Positions 63,673 to 64,000 of a stretch of 64,000 nt of DNA are shown one piece after another. Below the pieces are notes generated by a model. That model made no database searches. It was not told the DNA's origin and was given only the letters and a program-made list of their open reading frames with translations. The translations under genes and the position numbers were made by a program. Source of the stretch: Gemmatimonadaceae bacterium. GTDB lineage: Bacteria; Gemmatimonadota; Gemmatimonadetes; Gemmatimonadales; Gemmatimonadaceae. Location of the stretch: contig JAUSJA010000025.1 of the NCBI GenBank assembly GCA_030647905.1, positions 124,001-188,000 of the forward strand. Reading direction: 5' to 3'. Position 1 is the first letter of the stretch. Every line of letters starts with the position of its first letter.

Positions 63673-64000
63673 TCAATGGACGATGAACACCGGCTGCATC
63701 CACGCCACCGCACCGCCGGAATCGGTGATTCGCGGACGAACGTATGTCTCGCTTCCGGTCAGATGATACGTCGCGGGATTGTCGCCCGTCTTCTTCAACA
63801 CCACGCCACCCTGCCCGATGAACTCGGTCGTGAACTTGAAGTCCCCTCGGCGGCGGATGTGAATCGTCATGTCCTGCGGAGTGACCGAGACCGAGTCGAG
63901 CTCCACCCCGCTGCTCGCGTAGAAGCGTCCCGCCTCCATCTGGGTCATGATCTCGCGCCCATCGAGCCTCGACGCACGAACGGATACCCATCCGCGCCCA
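63673..64000 (-). CDS. C-terminal part of a PHP-domain hydrolase-like protein
   Basis: The frame runs off the right edge, so the gene's 5' part lies outside the window. The visible ~108 residues begin GRGWVSVRASRLDGREIMTQ, then GRFYASSGVELDSVSVTPQD, a beta-rich stretch, and SETYVRPRITDSGGAVAWMQ with PVFIVH at the end. The 'GxFYASSGVEL' pattern is typical of the C-terminal end of PHP/CehA-type metallohydrolases. The internal ATG at 63948 is not the true start. The 63547-63672 gap holds nothing recognised. Confidence 0.55.
   Translation of the reverse strand, partial: GRGWVSVRASRLDGREIMTQMEAGRFYASSGVELDSVSVTPQDMTIHIRRRGDFKFTTEFIGQGGVVLKKTGDNPATYHLTGSETYVRPRITDSGGAVAWMQPVFIVH

Overview
This is a 64 kb stretch of GC-rich bacterial DNA, densely packed and mostly on the + strand up to about 20.9 kb, then in alternating blocks. 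An Omp85 protein, a TamB-like protein, a prolipoprotein diacylglyceryl transferase and several lipoproteins point to a didermal (Gram-negative) cell. The PASTA-only protein, GlcDEF, PafA-like phosphatase and gene order fit a Gemmatimonadota-like organism. That assignment is inference from family knowledge; no rRNA is present to settle it. I saw no tRNA, rRNA, CRISPR array or complete insertion sequence.

Layout. 0-2.2 kb: yebC-ruvC-ruvA. 2.2-7.75 kb: an accessory island with VapBC, an aminotransferase, a 'mobile mystery' MmyA/Fic pair with three evenly spaced operators, a decayed TacA/TacT-type pair, a 5'-truncated type III restriction (Res) remnant and a FitA/VapC pair. 7.8-21 kb: ruvB, then a long tightly overlapping + strand run (queA, tgt, yajC, def, fmt, thiE-like, thiS, thiG, rsmB, PASTA protein, rpe, tlpA-like, tsaD, lgt, glycosyltransferase). 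21-33 kb: mainly - strand genes: FTR1-cytochrome fusion, CYTH protein, HAD phosphatase, EamA transporter, NlpC/P60 peptidase, small zinc ribbon, TamB, Omp85 and a tiny membrane protein. 33-46 kb: an incomplete peptide ABC transporter, ferredoxin-NADP reductase-like enzyme, PduO-type adenosyltransferase, aroB, a 3D-domain protein, a sigma-70 factor, a lipid kinase, glcDEF and ygfZ. 46-52 kb: MoxR/BchI-like AAA+ ATPase, cytidylate-kinase-like protein, SDR, threonine aldolase, a methyltransferase with a (GGTCG)6 repeat at its 5' end, and a peroxiredoxin.

52.6-57.5 kb holds the most unusual locus: a - strand operon of a DUF4956-type membrane protein, a secreted CotH-like protein and a 919-residue protein with an N-terminal CYTH/triphosphate-tunnel domain fused to a full PPK1 polyphosphate kinase. 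In bacteria, DUF4956 and CotH-like genes are known neighbours of VTC-type polyphosphate polymerases. Here the tunnel-fold domain is joined to PPK1 instead. A PafA-like phosphatase diverges from the same intergenic region.

57.6-64 kb: the phosphatase, an M1 aminopeptidase lipoprotein, an O-methyltransferase, a membrane protein of unknown role, a broken PP2C phosphatase gene and the 3' end of a possible PHP-type hydrolase. Several accessory genes show decay (GNAT toxin with an internal deletion, Res remnant, ring-cleaving dioxygenase-like scrap, PP2C).
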